From Candidatus Peregrinibacteria bacterium RIFCSPLOWO2_01_FULL_48_20 (GTDB lineage: Bacteria > Patescibacteriota > Gracilibacteria > UBA1369 > 2-02-FULL-48-14), in assembly GCA_001787475.1 (NCBI GenBank), contig MFXB01000065.1:1-28194 (forward strand): a DNA stretch of 28,194 bases, given 5' to 3'. The position numbers and the translations under genes are program-made. Positions within the stretch are counted from its first letter, which is position 1. Each line of letters starts with the position of its first letter. This document shows, one piece after another, positions 12,767-20,101 of the stretch. Below the pieces are notes generated by a model. It had not been told where the DNA came from. It saw only the letters and a list, made by a program, of their open reading frames with translations, and did no database searches.

Positions 12767-13404
12767 GTGAAATAATCCTCATCCTTCCCGGCTGGGGAGA
12801 TTCCGGCCCCGAGCACTGGCAAAGCTTATGGCTGAAAAAATACCCGAATGCCGTAAAAGTCGAACAGCAAGATTGGCAAAATCCAAAAAAAGATGGTTGG
12901 ATTAAGGCGCTGAATGAAACCATCGAAAAATACAAAGGCCATGAGCTCATTTTGGTCGGCCACAGTTTAGCTTGCCCCACGATCGCACACTGGGCAAAAC
13001 AATTTGGCCAAACCACGAAAGCAAAAATTAAAGGCGCCCTTCTTGTAGCTCCCGGCGATGCCGACGCGCCCGGTTTCCCAAGTGAAATACAAGGATTCAC
13101 CCCAATCCCTCTCGACACTTTGCCCTTCAAAAGCATTTTGGTTGCCGGCGATAACGACCTATGGGTAAGCCTGGATCGCGCAAAACTTTTCGCAAAATCT
13201 TGGGGCTCCGAGCTGGTGATTCTCCCCGGAGCTGGCCACATAAACGCCGCCGCGGGATTCGGAGAATGGCCGGAAGGGGAAAAACTTCTAAAATTATTAA
13301 AGATAAGAATTTTAAATGAAGAAATACTAAAGCACCCATTTAAATTTCAAAAAGGTTTTACGGCTGAAAAAGTTAGAGAGTTGAACAGAAGGAAAAGATA
13401 CTGA
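12763..13404 (+). CDS. RBBP9/YdeN-type serine hydrolase
   Basis: This 213-residue alpha/beta hydrolase begins with the family-specific LPGWGDSGPEHWQSLW. The nucleophile is Ser68 in GHSLACPTIAHW, the acid probably Asp132 in VAGDNDLWV, and the base His159 in PGAGHINAAAGFGEWPEG. The family core ends near residue 178. About 35 extra basic residues follow (FQKGFTAEKVRELNRRKRY), not typical of the family. It is coupled to the PIN toxin by a 4-base overlap, but its base composition is closer to the housekeeping genes, so it may be older in this place. Its substrate is unknown. It ends 2 bases from the stop of the opposing sufS. Confidence 0.88.
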   Translation: MSEIILILPGWGDSGPEHWQSLWLKKYPNAVKVEQQDWQNPKKDGWIKALNETIEKYKGHELILVGHSLACPTIAHWAKQFGQTTKAKIKGALLVAPGDADAPGFPSEIQGFTPIPLDTLPFKSILVAGDNDLWVSLDRAKLFAKSWGSELVILPGAGHINAAAGFGEWPEGEKLLKLLKIRILNEEILKHPFKFQKGFTAEKVRELNRRKRY

Positions 13405-13406
13405 AA

Positions 13407-14615
13407 TTAAACCAGCTTAAAAACTTTCGCCACTTTCTTCAACCCTCTTGCCAAGGCTTCCACGTCTTCTTTCGTATTGTAAATTCCAAAACTCACTCGA
13501 ACCGTAGACACCAAACACAGAGATTTCATGAGGGGCATGGTGCAGTGGTGACCGGCGCGCACGCAAATGCCAATTTCGCCGAGAATGGCCGCCACATCGT
13601 GAGGGTGCACGCCGTCGACCGTGAAGGAAATGCAGGCGCGGTGTTGGTCAAAACTTTTGGGTCCGTAGGTTTTAACAAAAGGCAGCTCGTTAAGTTTTTT
13701 AAACATATATTCTTGCATTTCACGGTCGTGGCGCATAACGGTGTTCTTGCCGAGCTTCATTAAAAATTTCATGGCGGGGCCCATACCGATGATTTGCGCA
13801 ATGTTCGGTGTGCCCGCTTCAAATTTCCAAGGCGTTTCGTTCCACGTGGAAAATTCTTCGTGCACTTCGCGGATCATGTCGCCGCCGCCCAGCCAGGGGT
13901 CCATTTCTTCCAGGATTTCGCGCTTGGCATACAGGATGCCGGCACCGGTGGGGCCATAAATTTTATGTCCGGAAAAAGCCAGAAAATCCACATCGAGCTT
14001 TTGAACGTCGATGGGGAAGTGAGCCGCAAGTTGCGCCGCATCCACGCAGACTTTTGCACCCACTTTGCGTGCAAAGCGAAGCACCACGGACAAATCAATC
14101 ACGGTCCCAAGCGTATTCGAAAGCCCAGTCATAGTGACGATTTTTGTTTTTTTTGTGATGAGCTTTTCGAGAGATTTATAATCGAGATTTCCCGTGCTCA
14201 AAATCGGGCAAAATCGCAAAACCGCACCTGTTTCTTTCGCAACCATCTGCCATGGAACCAAATTGGAATGATGTTCCAAAACGCTGAGCACGATTTCATC
14301 GCCTTGCTTCAAAAACTTGCGCCCCCATCCTTGGGCAACAATATTGAGACTTTCCGTCGCTCCGCGAGTGAAAACAATTTCACTGCTGCTTTTCGCGTTC
14401 AAAAACTGTCGCGCCGTTTCACGCACCGCTTCATATTTTTCGGTGGCTTTTTCGGCGAGCGGGTAAAGTCCTCGATGCACATTCGCGTTAAAATCCAAAT
14501 AGTAACTTTCTTCCGCTTTGAGGGAAACTCCCAATCGCTGACTTGTCGAAGCACTGTCCAAATACACCACCTTCGGATGTTTTTTAAAAAATGGAAATTG
14601 AGTTTTTACAGACAT
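13407..14615 (-). CDS. sufS: Cysteine desulfurase SufS
   Basis: The 402-residue PLP enzyme releases sulfur from cysteine for Fe-S assembly. The PLP lysine is Lys218 in AFSGHKIYGPTG, and VDAAQLAAH supplies the cofactor Asp. The catalytic cysteine is Cys358 in RAGHHCTMPLMKSL, the class II (SufS) context. VLEHHSNLVPW and FEAGTPNI are further family landmarks. The start overlaps the end of sufD by 10 bases, so it is the last gene of the sufCBDS run. Its usual partner SufU is encoded further on, on the same strand. Confidence 0.96.
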   Translation of the reverse strand: MSVKTQFPFFKKHPKVVYLDSASTSQRLGVSLKAEESYYLDFNANVHRGLYPLAEKATEKYEAVRETARQFLNAKSSSEIVFTRGATESLNIVAQGWGRKFLKQGDEIVLSVLEHHSNLVPWQMVAKETGAVLRFCPILSTGNLDYKSLEKLITKKTKIVTMTGLSNTLGTVIDLSVVLRFARKVGAKVCVDAAQLAAHFPIDVQKLDVDFLAFSGHKIYGPTGAGILYAKREILEEMDPWLGGGDMIREVHEEFSTWNETPWKFEAGTPNIAQIIGMGPAMKFLMKLGKNTVMRHDREMQEYMFKKLNELPFVKTYGPKSFDQHRACISFTVDGVHPHDVAAILGEIGICVRAGHHCTMPLMKSLCLVSTVRVSFGIYNTKEDVEALARGLKKVAKVFKLV

Positions 14616-15382
14616 TGAAGGAGTTCTTTAAAAATTCGTTCGGAGAAGGCAAGATTCGGACATTTTCGTAAGGCGTCCCAAAAAAATCCTTCCACCAAAA
14701 GTTCCATGGCTTCATGGGAGGGAAGGCCGCGACTTTGCAAATAAAAAAGTTTTTCATCGTCGATTCGCTCCAAAGTCGCACTGTGCGAAGCCTGCACTTC
14801 ATCGTGATGCACTTCAAGCGCCGGAACCGCCTCAATTTTAGATCCGCTGCTGAGCAGCAAGTTGTGTTCTTCCAAACTGCCATCGGCTCCGCTGCATCCA
14901 GGCTGCATGGTGATGTTTCCAAAAAAATGACTGTACGCGCTGTCCTTCACCGCGCCGCGCGAAATCATTTTGGAACGAGTATTTTTACCTTGATGTACAT
15001 GATTCACGGTAAGATTTTGCTTTTCCGAGTCTTGCCCGAAAAATAAAGTTTGAGAATGAACCCGACTTTCTCCGCCTTTCAAAACCACTTCGGTCGAATC
15101 TTCGCAGTTTCCAAACACATGATGGAAATAATCGAGCTCCGCACCTTCTTCGAGGATAAATTTCTTTTTGATAAGCGCCTTCGCTTTCGCTTCAGCGTGC
15201 GCTTCGCTCCGCGTAATCCAATTCACCCGCGCACCCGGTTTCAAAGTCATTAAGATTTCACGCTCTCGCAAATTTCCTTCCTCTTCCTGCACCCATACTT
15301 CCGCTCCCGCTTCAACGGTTAAATCCAGCGTTTTTTCCGCCGGCAAAGCGAGAACATCCAAATTTTTTAGGGTTTTCTTCAT
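14606..15382 (-). CDS. sufD: SufD, short form
   Basis: SufD pairs with SufB as the beta-helix platform on which Fe-S clusters are built. This one has 258 residues, much shorter than the 400 or more of many SufD proteins. The N-terminal helical domain is missing and the beta-helix core is kept. The C-terminal motif VHHDEVQASHSATLERIDDE carries the His thought to be a cluster ligand, followed by FYLQSRGLPSHEAMELLVEGFF, shared with SufB. The ATG overlaps the sufB stop by 4 bases and the end overlaps sufS by 10. Confidence 0.9.
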   Translation of the reverse strand: MKKTLKNLDVLALPAEKTLDLTVEAGAEVWVQEEEGNLREREILMTLKPGARVNWITRSEAHAEAKAKALIKKKFILEEGAELDYFHHVFGNCEDSTEVVLKGGESRVHSQTLFFGQDSEKQNLTVNHVHQGKNTRSKMISRGAVKDSAYSHFFGNITMQPGCSGADGSLEEHNLLLSSGSKIEAVPALEVHHDEVQASHSATLERIDDEKLFYLQSRGLPSHEAMELLVEGFFWDALRKCPNLAFSERIFKELLQCL

Positions 15383-16791
15383 GTGATAGATTTTTCCATT
15401 TCCATTTCAATAAGACGATTCATCTCCACCGCATATTCAAGCGGCAGTTCTTTCACAATGGGATCGATGAATCCATTCACAATCATCGCGAGCGCTTCGT
15501 CTTCACTGAGCCCGCGACTTTGCAAATAAAACAATTGTTCTTCGCTGATTTTTCCCGTGCTCGCTTCGTGACCGACGGAAACGTCATCTTCATTGATGCG
15601 CATGGTGGGGTAGGTGTCGCTCTTGGACTTGTCATCCAAAATCAAACTGTCGCAGCGAATTTGCGATTTGGTTCCCCTTGCGCCCTTATTCACTTGCAAA
15701 AGCCCGCGGTACACATTGCGCCCGCCGCCCTTGGAAATGCTTTTCGTCAAAATCGTTGAACTCGTGTCCGACGCAATGTGAATCACCTTTGCGCCCGTGT
15801 CTTGAATTTGACCCGCATTGGCGAAAGCCACTCCCAAATGGTCGGCGTGCGAACCGCGTCCGCGTAAAATGGAACACGGATAAAGCATCGTTCGTCCGCT
15901 GCCCAAATTTCCGCCCACCCATTCCATGGTGGCGTCTTCATCGACAACGGCGCGTTTGGTATTGAGGTTGTAGGTGTCTTGCGACCAATTCTCAACGCTC
16001 GAATAACGAAACTTCGCCCCGGGCTTCACAAAAATTTCCACACAGCCCGCGTGCAGCGAAGTTGAGCCATACTTTGGCGCACTGCAACCCTCAATATAAT
16101 GCCCTTCGGCGCCCTCTTCGATAATAATCAAAGTGTGTTCAAACTGCCCCATGTTTTTGGCATTCATGCGGAAGTACGCCTGCAAGGGCGCCGTCACTTT
16201 CACTCCTTTGGGAATAAATAAAAAGGTTCCTCCGCTCCACACCGCTCCGTGCAGCGCCGCGAATTTATGATCGTGCGAAGGCACCAATTTCATAAAATAC
16301 TGTTTCACCAAATCCGGATACTTTTGCAGCGCCACGTCCATGTCTTCAAAAATCACCCCCAACTTTTCCCATTCTTCTTTCAATTTGTGGTAGGCGTTCA
16401 CGCTGTCGTATTGCGCGCCCGTTCCAGCCAAAACTTTTCGCTCTGCTTCAGGAATTCCCAGTCGTTCAAAGGTTCGTTTAATGTCTTCGGGCACATCTTT
16501 CCATTCCGTGGCGTAACCCTTCATTTCGGAGGGCGCCGCATAATAAATGATGTCCTCAAAATCAATGTGCGAAAGATCCACTCCAAAGGTCGGCAACTTA
16601 AGCTCTTTCCATTTCTCAAGCGACTTCAGCCGATGCGCCAGCATCCAAGCCGGCTCATTTTTATCTTTTGAAATTCGTCGGACCAAAGCCTTCGAAAGCC
16701 CTTTTTGCGCGTGCTTCGCATCGCCCTGCTTATTGTGGCCATCAAAGACACTGCGATCCAAATCTTGGAGATAGGAAAGAGCACCGCTCAT
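15379..16791 (-). CDS. sufB: Fe-S cluster assembly scaffold subunit SufB
   Basis: The full-length 470-residue protein contains the expected SufB landmarks: LKLPTFGVDLSHIDFEDI near the N-terminus, YDSVNAYHKLKEEWEKLGVI, VWSGGTFLFIPKGVKV, and the beta-helix with HYIEGCSAPKY and SVENWSQDTYNLNTKRAVV. QIRCDSLILDD carries a conserved cysteine and EASTGKISEEQLFYLQSRGL ends the core. SufB with SufC and SufD receives sulfur and iron. It is coupled on both sides by 4-base overlaps with sufC and sufD. Confidence 0.97.
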   Translation of the reverse strand: MSGALSYLQDLDRSVFDGHNKQGDAKHAQKGLSKALVRRISKDKNEPAWMLAHRLKSLEKWKELKLPTFGVDLSHIDFEDIIYYAAPSEMKGYATEWKDVPEDIKRTFERLGIPEAERKVLAGTGAQYDSVNAYHKLKEEWEKLGVIFEDMDVALQKYPDLVKQYFMKLVPSHDHKFAALHGAVWSGGTFLFIPKGVKVTAPLQAYFRMNAKNMGQFEHTLIIIEEGAEGHYIEGCSAPKYGSTSLHAGCVEIFVKPGAKFRYSSVENWSQDTYNLNTKRAVVDEDATMEWVGGNLGSGRTMLYPCSILRGRGSHADHLGVAFANAGQIQDTGAKVIHIASDTSSTILTKSISKGGGRNVYRGLLQVNKGARGTKSQIRCDSLILDDKSKSDTYPTMRINEDDVSVGHEASTGKISEEQLFYLQSRGLSEDEALAMIVNGFIDPIVKELPLEYAVEMNRLIEMEMEKSIT

Positions 16792-17570
16792 TTTATTACT
16801 TTTAAGGGATTTTTTTCCGCGAGCTTGCGACGCACATAATCATACCCCTCTTTCTCCAAATGCGCAGCCAGCTCTTTCCCGCCACTCATCACAATTTTCC
16901 CGTCCATCATGATGTGAATATGGTCCGGCTTTAAATACTTCAGCATTCGTTCGTAGTGCGTCACCATTAACAAGCTTTGCTTTGATTTTTTCACTTCCTT
17001 AATGGCTCCGCAAATTGTTCTCAAAGCATCAATATCGAGTCCCGAGTCCGTTTCATCCAAAATCGCCAACTTTGGCTCGAGCAAAGCCATTTGCAAAATT
17101 TCCGCCTTCTTTTTTTCACCTCCGGAAAACCCCTCATTTGTCGCTCGATTCATAAATCCGTGCCCCAGCCCCACTAAATCCATTTTCTCTTTCAAAAGTT
17201 TCTTAAAATTATAGAGCGGCATGGGTTTGAATGACTTTTTTCGCGCCTTGTTCACGGCATTGTAAGCCGCTCGCAAAAACGAAACCAAATTCACCCCCGG
17301 AATTTCCTTGGGGTACTGAAACGCCAAAAACAGCCCCGCCACCGCTCGCTCCGCCGGGTTCATTTTCAAAAGATCTTTTCCCTCAAAACGGACTTTCCCG
17401 TGGGTCACTTTATATTTGGGATGTCCCATGAGCGTACTCGAAAGCGTACTCTTGCCACTTCCATTCGGGCCCATTATGGCATGAATTTCCCCCGGCTTGA
17501 CCAAGAGCGAAAGCCCTTTCACAATTTCCTTATCTCCCGCCGAAACTTGAAGATTTTGAATGTCGAGCAC
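16788..17570 (-). CDS. sufC: SUF system ATPase SufC
   Basis: The 260-residue ABC-type ATPase shows Walker A GPNGSGKST (residues 34-42), the Q-loop in LAFQYPKEIPGV, the signature FSGGEKKKAEI (148-158), Walker B LAILDETDSGLD and the switch His in VTHYERML. It powers conformational change of the SufBD platform. It is the first gene of the run. The start is GTG; an in-frame TAA lies just upstream and the nearby ATG is out of frame. A TGTAAT box 8 bases upstream could be the -10, again leaving almost no leader, but no good -35 was found. Confidence 0.97.
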   Translation of the reverse strand: MLDIQNLQVSAGDKEIVKGLSLLVKPGEIHAIMGPNGSGKSTLSSTLMGHPKYKVTHGKVRFEGKDLLKMNPAERAVAGLFLAFQYPKEIPGVNLVSFLRAAYNAVNKARKKSFKPMPLYNFKKLLKEKMDLVGLGHGFMNRATNEGFSGGEKKKAEILQMALLEPKLAILDETDSGLDIDALRTICGAIKEVKKSKQSLLMVTHYERMLKYLKPDHIHIMMDGKIVMSGGKELAAHLEKEGYDYVRRKLAEKNPLKVIK

Positions 17571-17671
17571 ATTTACAGATTACAGATTCCCACTCCAAGA
17601 AGCAATAATCTTTCTACTTGCCTTGTTAAACAGACTGTGCTTTACTAAAGCGTAATATATTCTATAATAAT

Positions 17672-18016
17672 ATGCACAGACCAAGCTCATTGCCAGTACA
17701 CAAGGCCCCTGAACGATGTACTTTTCTTCAAAATCCCGCAGAAACCCTAATAGAAAGACTCGGAAGATTGGATTTGCTTAAAGGTGCGAAACAATTGAAT
17801 CCGCAAGCACGTGAAGCCCTTCTTCCAATTTTGACGGCTCTGGATAACCCTAGCCTTGATGGTGATGGAAGGGAATTTCTTCTTGGAATGTTGGGAGATG
17901 AACTCAGTACTTTAGATCGAAGAATGCCCGATCCAATTGAAGACGGCCACTACGGTAAGAACATTCCCGATGATGCCCGCTATGATGCCTCCGATGCAGA
18001 GGCCACCGCCAAGTAA
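17672..18016 (+). CDS. Small orphan protein (114 aa)
   Basis: I do not recognise a family. The N-terminus is Pro/His-rich (MHRPSSLPVHKAPERCTF). The middle is helical (ETLIERLGRLDLLKGAKQL, REALLPILTALDN, REFLLGMLGDELSTLDRR), and the end is acidic and probably disordered (DPIEDGHYGKNIPDDARYD). No signal or membrane segment is seen. AT-rich -10-like boxes lie directly upstream (TATATT 17656-17661 and TATAAT 17663-17668), so the mRNA would have little or no leader. It is divergent from sufC. Confidence 0.6.
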   Translation: MHRPSSLPVHKAPERCTFLQNPAETLIERLGRLDLLKGAKQLNPQAREALLPILTALDNPSLDGDGREFLLGMLGDELSTLDRRMPDPIEDGHYGKNIPDDARYDASDAEATAK

Positions 18017-18023
18017 CGCTTTC

Positions 18024-18052
18024 TTGCATTCACTTCTGATTCAAATTAAACT
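18024..18052 (+). promoter_or_regulatory. Possible promoter of the CAT tRNA
   Basis: TTGCAT (18024-18029) and TAAACT (18047-18052) are 17 bases apart, each matching 4 of 6 consensus bases. The same -10 form, TAAACT, occurs before the FtsA-like gene. Transcription would begin about 28 bases before the mature tRNA. Confidence 0.35.
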
Positions 18053-18086
18053 AATCCCGGCCTCAGGATTTATTCTTTCACATGTC

Positions 18087-18163
18087 GGGCCCGTAGCTCA
18101 GTTGGTTAGAGCAGGAGGCTCATAACTTCTTGGTCCTTGGTTCAAGTCCAAGCGGGCCCACCA
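18087..18163 (+). tRNA. tRNA with CAT anticodon (elongator Met, or Ile2)
   Basis: The acceptor GGGCCCG pairs perfectly with CGGGCCC, the D stem is GCTC/GAGC, and the anticodon loop is CTCATAA. The T arm is CTTGG-TTCAAGT-CCAAG, with discriminator A and encoded CCA. The fully paired first acceptor position and the lack of GGG/CCC in the anticodon stem rule against the initiator. CAT tRNAs modified to read AUA (Ile2) cannot be separated from elongator Met by eye. Confidence 0.93.
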
Positions 18164-18165
18164 CA

Positions 18166-18180
18166 CTGCACGAAGTGCAG
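18166..18180. repeat. Perfect 6-bp hairpin with GAA loop after tRNA
   Basis: CTGCAC-GAA-GTGCAG begins 2 bases after the encoded CCA. No T-run follows, so it is not a standard terminator. It is the same type as the hairpins at 821-835 and 23363-23377. Confidence 0.55.
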
Positions 18181-18246
18181 CCTTCAAAAAGAAAGTACCA
18201 AAAGTTTACTAAGATATCCAAGGCTCACACGTTTTCTAGACCTGAT

Positions 18247-18552
18247 TTAGCCGGGGAGTTGAGTCGCAGCTACAGAACGTCGTACACGTTCTAAGCCATC
18301 AAAAACGGGCAAGCCAAGTTGCTGCATCGCTCTCGCCAGCTCGCGATCACTAGAAAACTCTTGAGGAACACGGTCACCTGCTGGCCATAACTCACGAACA
18401 ACGATGCCACGTCCCGCTTGAGTTCCCATTTTTCGTAAAAGTAGACTTGCCTGTCTTCTACCTCCTTGGCTATCTCCTAATATATGCAAACTCTGATGAG
18501 GGATACAATCATTTGAACGATCAGTCCATGCGCTTTCTTGTGATGCTTCCAT
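18247..18552 (-). CDS. Small orphan protein (101 aa)
   Basis: I do not recognise a family. The sequence is basic and Arg/Gln-rich (SLHILGDSQGGRRQASLLLRKMGTQ split across two helices, then ELARAMQQLGLPVFDGLERV). There is no signal peptide or membrane helix, and two parts look amphipathic-helical. Support for a real gene comes from a good minus-strand promoter (TTGACC-16-TATGAT) placing transcription about 22 bases before the ATG, and from the lack of any other feature on either strand here. It lies in the accessory stretch between two tRNA genes. A database search would decide whether it is real. Confidence 0.5.
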   Translation of the reverse strand: MEASQESAWTDRSNDCIPHQSLHILGDSQGGRRQASLLLRKMGTQAGRGIVVRELWPAGDRVPQEFSSDRELARAMQQLGLPVFDGLERVRRSVAATQLPG

Positions 18553-18580
18553 AATAAAGATTAATTAAGGATTAGCGCTC

Positions 18581-18608
18581 ATCATACACTGCTGGGGAGA
18601 TTGGTCAA
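18581..18608 (-). promoter_or_regulatory. Promoter of the 101-aa orphan gene
   Basis: On the minus strand TTGACC (18608-18603) is 16 bases from TATGAT (18586-18581). Both boxes match 5 of 6 consensus bases. The sequence TATGATGAGCG also occurs before the serine protease gene. Confidence 0.6.
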
Positions 18609-18631
18609 GAGTAACTCTTATCCAATACAAG

Positions 18632-18710
18632 ATGGGCCTGAAGGAAGGCTGGCATTCCAATGCGGAATGGGCCTGAAACAGGAGACTGCACACGAAAGAG
18701 CGTGCGCAGT
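18632..18710 (+). repeat. Direct repeat and long hairpin in the accessory region
   Basis: ATGGGCCTGAA occurs at 18632-18642 and 18667-18677 (period 35). CATTCC-AATGC-GGAATG forms a small hairpin between them. A 10-bp hairpin with one mismatch follows at 18685-18710 (ACTGCACACG, loop AAAGAG, CGTGCGCAGT). The gap 18553-19021 holds this structured region, a frameshifted ORF remnant and the RhuM-Fic upstream region. The structure could be an RNA or a mobile-element end. Confidence 0.55.
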
Positions 18711-18721
18711 AGCATGGGACT

Positions 18722-18936
18722 ATGAACATCATCATGCACTTCACACGCACACACACGTTAGCAGAGATGGAAGACTTCCTCAAAGGGTCTTCGCTCGTTG
18801 AGTTCTCAGCCCCAGACCCCAATGAATCTTATGAGTGGATTCAAAGTTTCATACAAAAACTGATGTCGAAGAACTGCATTTCAAGGACAAGGAACTGAAT
18901 AAGAGTGCTACAAAATTGGCCAAGCTCCTCAATTAA
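18722..18936 (+). pseudogene. Frameshifted ORF, possibly a transposase or integrase N-terminal remnant
   Basis: From ATG 18722 the frame reads MNIIMHFTRTHTLAEMEDFL, then VEFSAPDPNESYEWIQSFIQ, and runs to TGA at 18896-18898. Near the A-run at 18855-18859 the coding pattern seems to move to another frame, which continues KTDVEELHFKDKELNKSATK and stops with TAA at 18934-18936. Adding one A would join the two. The pattern 'ala-glu-met-glu-asp-phe-leu ... tyr-glu-trp-ile' recalls the start of integrase-type transposases seen in CPR genomes, but that is from memory and weak. It may also be an unrelated small gene under decay. Confidence 0.35.
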
Positions 18937-19021
18937 AACCCACTTTTTCATAAATGTTGTCATCCGACACTAACGTCAGCATTTTCTTGCAAAAACTTTT
19001 CGCTCATGCCAGCATGAACGT

Positions 19022-20002
19022 ATGAAAAAAATGTCCAAAAATGCAGTGATCATCTATCAGTCCAAATCAGGTGGGATTGACCTGAAAGGTGATTTCAAAA
19101 AAGAAACCATATGGGCTACTCAAGCACAAATGGCCGCTATCTTTGATGTCAACCCTCAAGCGGTGACTAAACATTTACAATCGGTATACCAAGAAAAAGA
19201 ACTTTCAAAAAAGGCAACTTGTTCCAAAATGGAACAAGTTCGGAAAGAGGGGAGCAGAACTGTTAAACGTAGTTTAGAAATTTATAATTTGGATGTCATT
19301 ATATCTATTGGATACCGTATCAACTCACTTGCTGGGACGAAATTCCGTCAATGGGCCACAAAAACCATTCGTGAACACATCACTCAAGGTTATACCCTCA
19401 ACAAAAAACGAGTTGCTCAAAATCTCGACCAATTCTTAAAAGCAGTCAATGAAGTAAAGCTTCTACTTCCAGGAGATCAATCTGTGGATATGAGAAGCGT
19501 ATTAAGTTTAGTCACTACTTTCGCCAAAACCTGGCTGTCTCTTGAAGCATACGACTCAGCAAAACTACCCAAGTCAGGCTTGTCCAAAGAGGAAGTCATC
19601 TTCACGGCAGAAGAACTCACAGAGGCAATTCATATTCTTCGAAAAGATCTCATGTCAAAAAAAGACGCAACAGAACTCTTCGCAAATGAGCGAACTCATC
19701 ACGGTCTTCATGGCATCGTTGGGAATGTACTCCAGTCTTTTGGCGGAGAAGATCTTTATCCAACCGTGGAAGAAAAAGCCGTCCATCTACTTTATTTCAT
19801 GGTGAAAGACCACCCCTTTACAGATGGGAACAAACGGTCAGGGGCATTTGCTTTCGTCTGGTATCTGCAAAAATCAGGTCTTCTCAATCCGCTCCATATT
19901 ACACCAGAGACACTCACCGCTCTGACACTTTTGATTGCGGAAAGCCCCGCAAATGAAAAAGACCGAATGGTTGGCTTGGTTTTATTACTGCTCAGGAAGT
20001 GA
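19022..20002 (+). CDS. RhuM-Fic/Doc fusion protein
   Basis: In this 326-residue protein, residues 5-120 are a RhuM-type domain (ETIWATQAQMAAIFDVNPQA, SLEIYNLDVIISIGYRINS, GTKFRQWATKTIREHI). Residues 195-326 are a Fic/Doc domain with motif HPFTDGNKRSG (264-274). The motif has Lys where AMP-transferring Fic proteins have Gly-Arg, which is the Doc form; Doc phosphorylates EF-Tu. The link at residues 125-190 is helical. No inhibitory antitoxin gene is visible directly before or after. The N-terminal RhuM part may control or target the enzyme. The start could be residue 1 or the Met at residue 4; no Shine-Dalgarno is visible. It lies in the accessory segment and ends in TGA. Confidence 0.9.
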   Translation: MKKMSKNAVIIYQSKSGGIDLKGDFKKETIWATQAQMAAIFDVNPQAVTKHLQSVYQEKELSKKATCSKMEQVRKEGSRTVKRSLEIYNLDVIISIGYRINSLAGTKFRQWATKTIREHITQGYTLNKKRVAQNLDQFLKAVNEVKLLLPGDQSVDMRSVLSLVTTFAKTWLSLEAYDSAKLPKSGLSKEEVIFTAEELTEAIHILRKDLMSKKDATELFANERTHHGLHGIVGNVLQSFGGEDLYPTVEEKAVHLLYFMVKDHPFTDGNKRSGAFAFVWYLQKSGLLNPLHITPETLTALTLLIAESPANEKDRMVGLVLLLLRK

Positions 20003-20066
20003 TTTTCCAATGTAAAACCACAAAAAATGCAGTAGAGGGACAAGTATGACCACACTGCACAAGCCC

Positions 20067-20095
20067 TTTACTTTAAGCTTTTTTTATGGTATCAT
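20067..20095 (+). promoter_or_regulatory. Promoter predicted to give a leaderless mRNA
   Basis: TTTACT (20067-20072) and TATCAT (20090-20095) are 17 bases apart. The -10 ends exactly 6 bases before the ATG at 20102, so the predicted first base is the A of the start codon. Confidence 0.6.
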
Positions 20096-20101
20096 ATTGC
20101 C

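Noticed and set aside
19998..20004. Reassignment of TGA as a sense codon (as in Gracilibacteria/SR1)
   Set aside because: Recognised genes are full length with TGA as stop, and three genes end in TGA at their expected ends (12766, 13404, 20002). No in-frame TGA is needed in any conserved domain.
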